In this document: positions 5,484 to 7,361 of the stretch, piece by piece
Position numbering within the stretch: position 1 is the first letter of the stretch
Layout: every line of letters starts with the position of its first letter
Assembly: GCA_030679615.1 (NCBI GenBank)
Contig: JAUXSJ010000234.1
Location: 1 to 7,361, forward strand
Origin: Parachlamydiaceae bacterium
GTDB taxonomy: Bacteria; Chlamydiota; Chlamydiia; Chlamydiales; Parachlamydiaceae
DNA: 7,361 nt
Reading direction: 5' to 3'
The notes under the pieces: generated by a model
The model's database searches: none
Told to the model about the DNA's origin: nothing
What the model saw: the letters and a program-made list of their open reading frames with translations, nothing else
Program-made: the position numbers and the translations under genes

Positions 5484-5536
5484 AAGGTAACCAGGCCGTC
5501 CCGGCCTGCATCAGGGCGGGACGCCCTGATTACCTT
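5484..5536. repeat. REP-doublet/MITE-like palindromic element, copy 2 (complete)
   Basis: A 53-bp element with ends AAGGTAA (5484-5490) and TTACCTT (5530-5536). It contains two perfect hairpins in inverted orientation. The first is CAGGCCG (5492-5498), loop TCC, CGGCCTG (5502-5508). The second is ATCAGGGCG (5510-5518), loop GGA, CGCCCTGAT (5522-5530). The reverse complement of the second is the first with a compensated C-G to G-C swap in the stem. It matches 13-81. It begins 26 bp past the transporter stop and might protect or end that transcript, although the T tract is poor. Confidence 0.82.
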
Positions 5537-5562
5537 CAGATGCCTTTGTGCTCTGTGATTCT

Positions 5563-6813
5563 TTAAGGTGATTTAGTAAATCGCTTTTCCTGAATAGAAA
5601 AGAAAGCCATGATTACTAATGAAACAATAGCAGCCAAAATTAGAATCAATTTTGATGAAAGAATAAGCAAAATTCCCCCAAGCAAACAAATCACTGCATC
5701 GCCAAGAACACGTAAAGAGAGTTGAACCCCCATCACTTCCCCTTGGATCGTATCAGAAACTGAATCAGAAATTCTTACGGTTAAAAGTGTTACTCCTAAA
5801 CCAACCACCAGTCCAATTAAACAAAAGAAAATCATCATCAAAGCAGAATGATTAATAATTGTTGTCCCAATCAATAAAACAGCCAGAGCCCCTATCGATC
5901 CAATAATCCCTACCCGACTCGATATTTTTTTTACAGAATAAGAAGCTAACCAACCGTTTCCTACAGCTAGACCTAAGCAAAGCATTGCATTATACCACAT
6001 CAATTGCAAAGGTCCAATGAACCACTTTTCTGTTAAATAAACCGGTCCAAACTCATAAAAAATATCCACCGCCAATGTAAAGCAAGTAGACACAATCATT
6101 AAAAATCTAAGTTCTTTATTTTCAAATAATTTCGTAAGTCTTTTTGTCAATTTAAAATTTCTCAATAGATCAGCCCATTCTAAACGTTTATGACGGTTAA
6201 CTTGATCTCCATCTAACATAAGGGTTGAGATGATCGAAAGGAGGATAAAAAGCAATCCGATGAAATAAAATGGTGTAGAAAAAGTAAATCCTTGAAAAAG
6301 ATCATCTTCTGTAAGCACGCCTCCAATAAAAGGTCCTATTAAAAAAGCTATAGATGCAGCTGCATTGATTTTTCCAAAAGTTTTATGTTTTGAAATCGAT
6401 TTTAGATCAGCAGCCATCGCACGTGCAATAGCTATATTTCCTTCCATTAAACCAGCTGCAAAGCGACTGAAAATGACTAACGATAAATTTTTCCATTCTA
6501 AAGCAAACCCTGTTAGCCAATTACAAAAAGCAGCTATCACTAAACTCCACACTATTAGGTGTTTTCTTCCGTACTCATCTGAAAGCGCTCCCAAAATGGG
6601 AGAACCAATAAATTGTCCTAATGGGTAAGCAGCGAGCGTAATCCCTAATAAAATTGCATGGATTGAATGATCCAAGTTGGCAGGCAAAATAGAATAAGTT
6701 GGATTTAAAAAAAGGGCAGGAAAAATTAAATAGGGCATGGAAATGCCCAAAAAGCCTAAAAAAACAATTAATAAAACGACCCATAATTGTTTAGTTTGGC
6801 TTTTTGGCTTCAT
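5563..6813 (-). CDS. major facilitator superfamily transporter (TetA/multidrug-like)
   Basis: A 416-aa inner-membrane secondary transporter with roughly twelve hydrophobic segments, normal for the family. MFS motif A between helices 2 and 3 is clear: GALSDEYGRKH (75-85). A conserved arginine with following glycines in helix 4, SRFAAGLMEGN (116-126), and a motif C-like GPFIGG (160-165) in helix 5 point to the proton-antiporter DHA-type drug exporters, including tetracycline transporters. Substrate cannot be assigned. A charged cytoplasmic loop (about 201-235) divides the two halves. The start at 6813 is followed at once by KPKSQTK, a typical basic N-terminus; the RBS is weak. It lies 17 bp downstream of the gene ending at 6831, so the two are probably cotranscribed. 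A palindromic repeat follows its stop. Confidence 0.9.
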   Translation of the reverse strand: MKPKSQTKQLWVVLLIVFLGFLGISMPYLIFPALFLNPTYSILPANLDHSIHAILLGITLAAYPLGQFIGSPILGALSDEYGRKHLIVWSLVIAAFCNWLTGFALEWKNLSLVIFSRFAAGLMEGNIAIARAMAADLKSISKHKTFGKINAAASIAFLIGPFIGGVLTEDDLFQGFTFSTPFYFIGLLFILLSIISTLMLDGDQVNRHKRLEWADLLRNFKLTKRLTKLFENKELRFLMIVSTCFTLAVDIFYEFGPVYLTEKWFIGPLQLMWYNAMLCLGLAVGNGWLASYSVKKISSRVGIIGSIGALAVLLIGTTIINHSALMMIFFCLIGLVVGLGVTLLTVRISDSVSDTIQGEVMGVQLSLRVLGDAVICLLGGILLILSSKLILILAAIVSLVIMAFFSIQEKRFTKSP

Positions 6814-6830
6814 TATCGTTAACTCTACAG

Positions 6831-7361
6831 TTAGTTTTCAGGCAATATTGTTGCGGACGCACTTTCACTTACTTCTTCTGAAGGTGTATTCAAATAAGCA
6901 AGTGAAATGGCTCCTTCTTTTTTCAATTTTTCAATGACTTGACTCATAAGTAATCTTTGAGCCTCATCACTAAGTTTAGAGTGGATTTCCCTAACTTGTG
7001 ATGCAATAATGGTTTTATCTTCAATAGACTCTCCTTTTTCATTCACTCGATAGAATGTCAGATTTCCATTTGGGAATGTCATTAAAGAAGACCATGAACC
7101 TACTGGCAACTGTAATGCAACTGTTAAATCTACACCCTCTTCATGAGATTGTCGATTTAAAGTTTTATTTTCTTTTTCTACTTTCCATTGATTTGCTAAG
7201 GATGAGTGATTAGCAGGATCATTAATCCAATCTTTTTCTGAAGTTGGATTCAACTCTAACCCTTTCTTTACTTCATCAAGATATGGATAAAATCTTAAAG
7301 AAGCCAATAAATCTTTATTTACTTCACTCGAATTTTCCGGAGCAATTTTCTTTTGAACAGA
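6831..7361 (-). CDS. C-terminal part of a hypothetical protein, possibly SurA/PpiC-like (partial)
   Basis: The reading frame is open to the window edge: 176 residues before the stop, with 18 sense codons upstream of the first possible start (a TTG at 7307). The gene therefore continues beyond 7361 and its N-terminus is not visible. The segment LPVGSWSSLMTFPNGNLTFYRVNEKGE resembles the end of parvulin-like or SurA-type folding factors, where a substrate-facing strand pair precedes a long C-terminal helix. Here the helix is about SQVREIHSKLSDEAQRLLMS plus a lysine-rich continuation. The resemblance is weak. The region is rich in charged residues, with no membrane segment in the visible part. 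It is the first visible gene of a likely operon with the MFS transporter 17 bp downstream. Confidence 0.6.
   Translation of the reverse strand, partial: SVQKKIAPENSSEVNKDLLASLRFYPYLDEVKKGLELNPTSEKDWINDPANHSSLANQWKVEKENKTLNRQSHEEGVDLTVALQLPVGSWSSLMTFPNGNLTFYRVNEKGESIEDKTIIASQVREIHSKLSDEAQRLLMSQVIEKLKKEGAISLAYLNTPSEEVSESASATILPEN

Noticed and set aside
6365..6937. Small ORFs at 6365-6628 (+), 6575-6784 (-) and 6737-6937 (+)
   Set aside because: All lie in other frames of the MFS transporter gene or its upstream junction; low-complexity composition and no RBS.
1..7361. CRISPR array, tRNA or rRNA gene
   Set aside because: No regularly spaced direct repeats, and no tRNA cloverleaf or rRNA sequence recognised on either strand.

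Overview
The window is AT-rich, gene-dense bacterial DNA. The best overall fit is an amoeba-associated chlamydia (Parachlamydiaceae, for example Protochlamydia or Neochlamydia). This rests on low GC, a fragment of the large YD/RHS-like secreted proteins that I recall as abundant in that group, and a small membrane protein of a type I associate with the same genomes. The taxon is inferred from recall of families, not from a database search.

Layout from left to right. Bases 1-247 hold no gene but carry a palindromic repeat (13-81), a small hairpin and a degenerate CATCCTGT-type repeat. A small cysteine-rich hypothetical gene runs leftward (248-622) with a textbook ribosome binding site. Diverging from it is an intact bicupin, related to oxalate decarboxylase (848-1858). 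Its start codon lies inside one arm of a 13-bp perfect inverted repeat. Next comes a REP-associated tyrosine transposase (RAYT, 1985-2512), bracketed by two inverted copies of a GGAG-headed REP palindrome. Each copy also looks like a rho-independent terminator, and both face into the RAYT. From 2592 onward everything is on the minus strand: a phosphoribosyltransferase fused to a dienelactone-hydrolase-like domain (2592-3920), a 179-aa membrane-anchored or exported hypothetical (4080-4619), and a decayed N-terminal piece of an RHS-family protein (4555-5305). That piece is truncated at its 3' end and frameshifted in its signal-peptide region. A second palindromic repeat of the same family as the one at 13-81 follows (5484-5536). 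The window ends with an MFS transporter (5563-6813) and, 17 bp upstream of it, the 3' end of a gene that runs off the window (6831-7361), possibly a SurA/PpiC-like folding factor.

No single pathway links these genes. The region reads as accessory chromosome shaped by small repeats: two distinct REP-like families, a domesticated transposase, and a broken surface/toxin-type gene. The features most worth following are the RAYT locus with terminator-type REPs, the covarying doublet repeat family, the hairpin over the bicupin start, the homopolymer frameshift in the RHS leader, and the twin CX3C motif in the small hypothetical protein.
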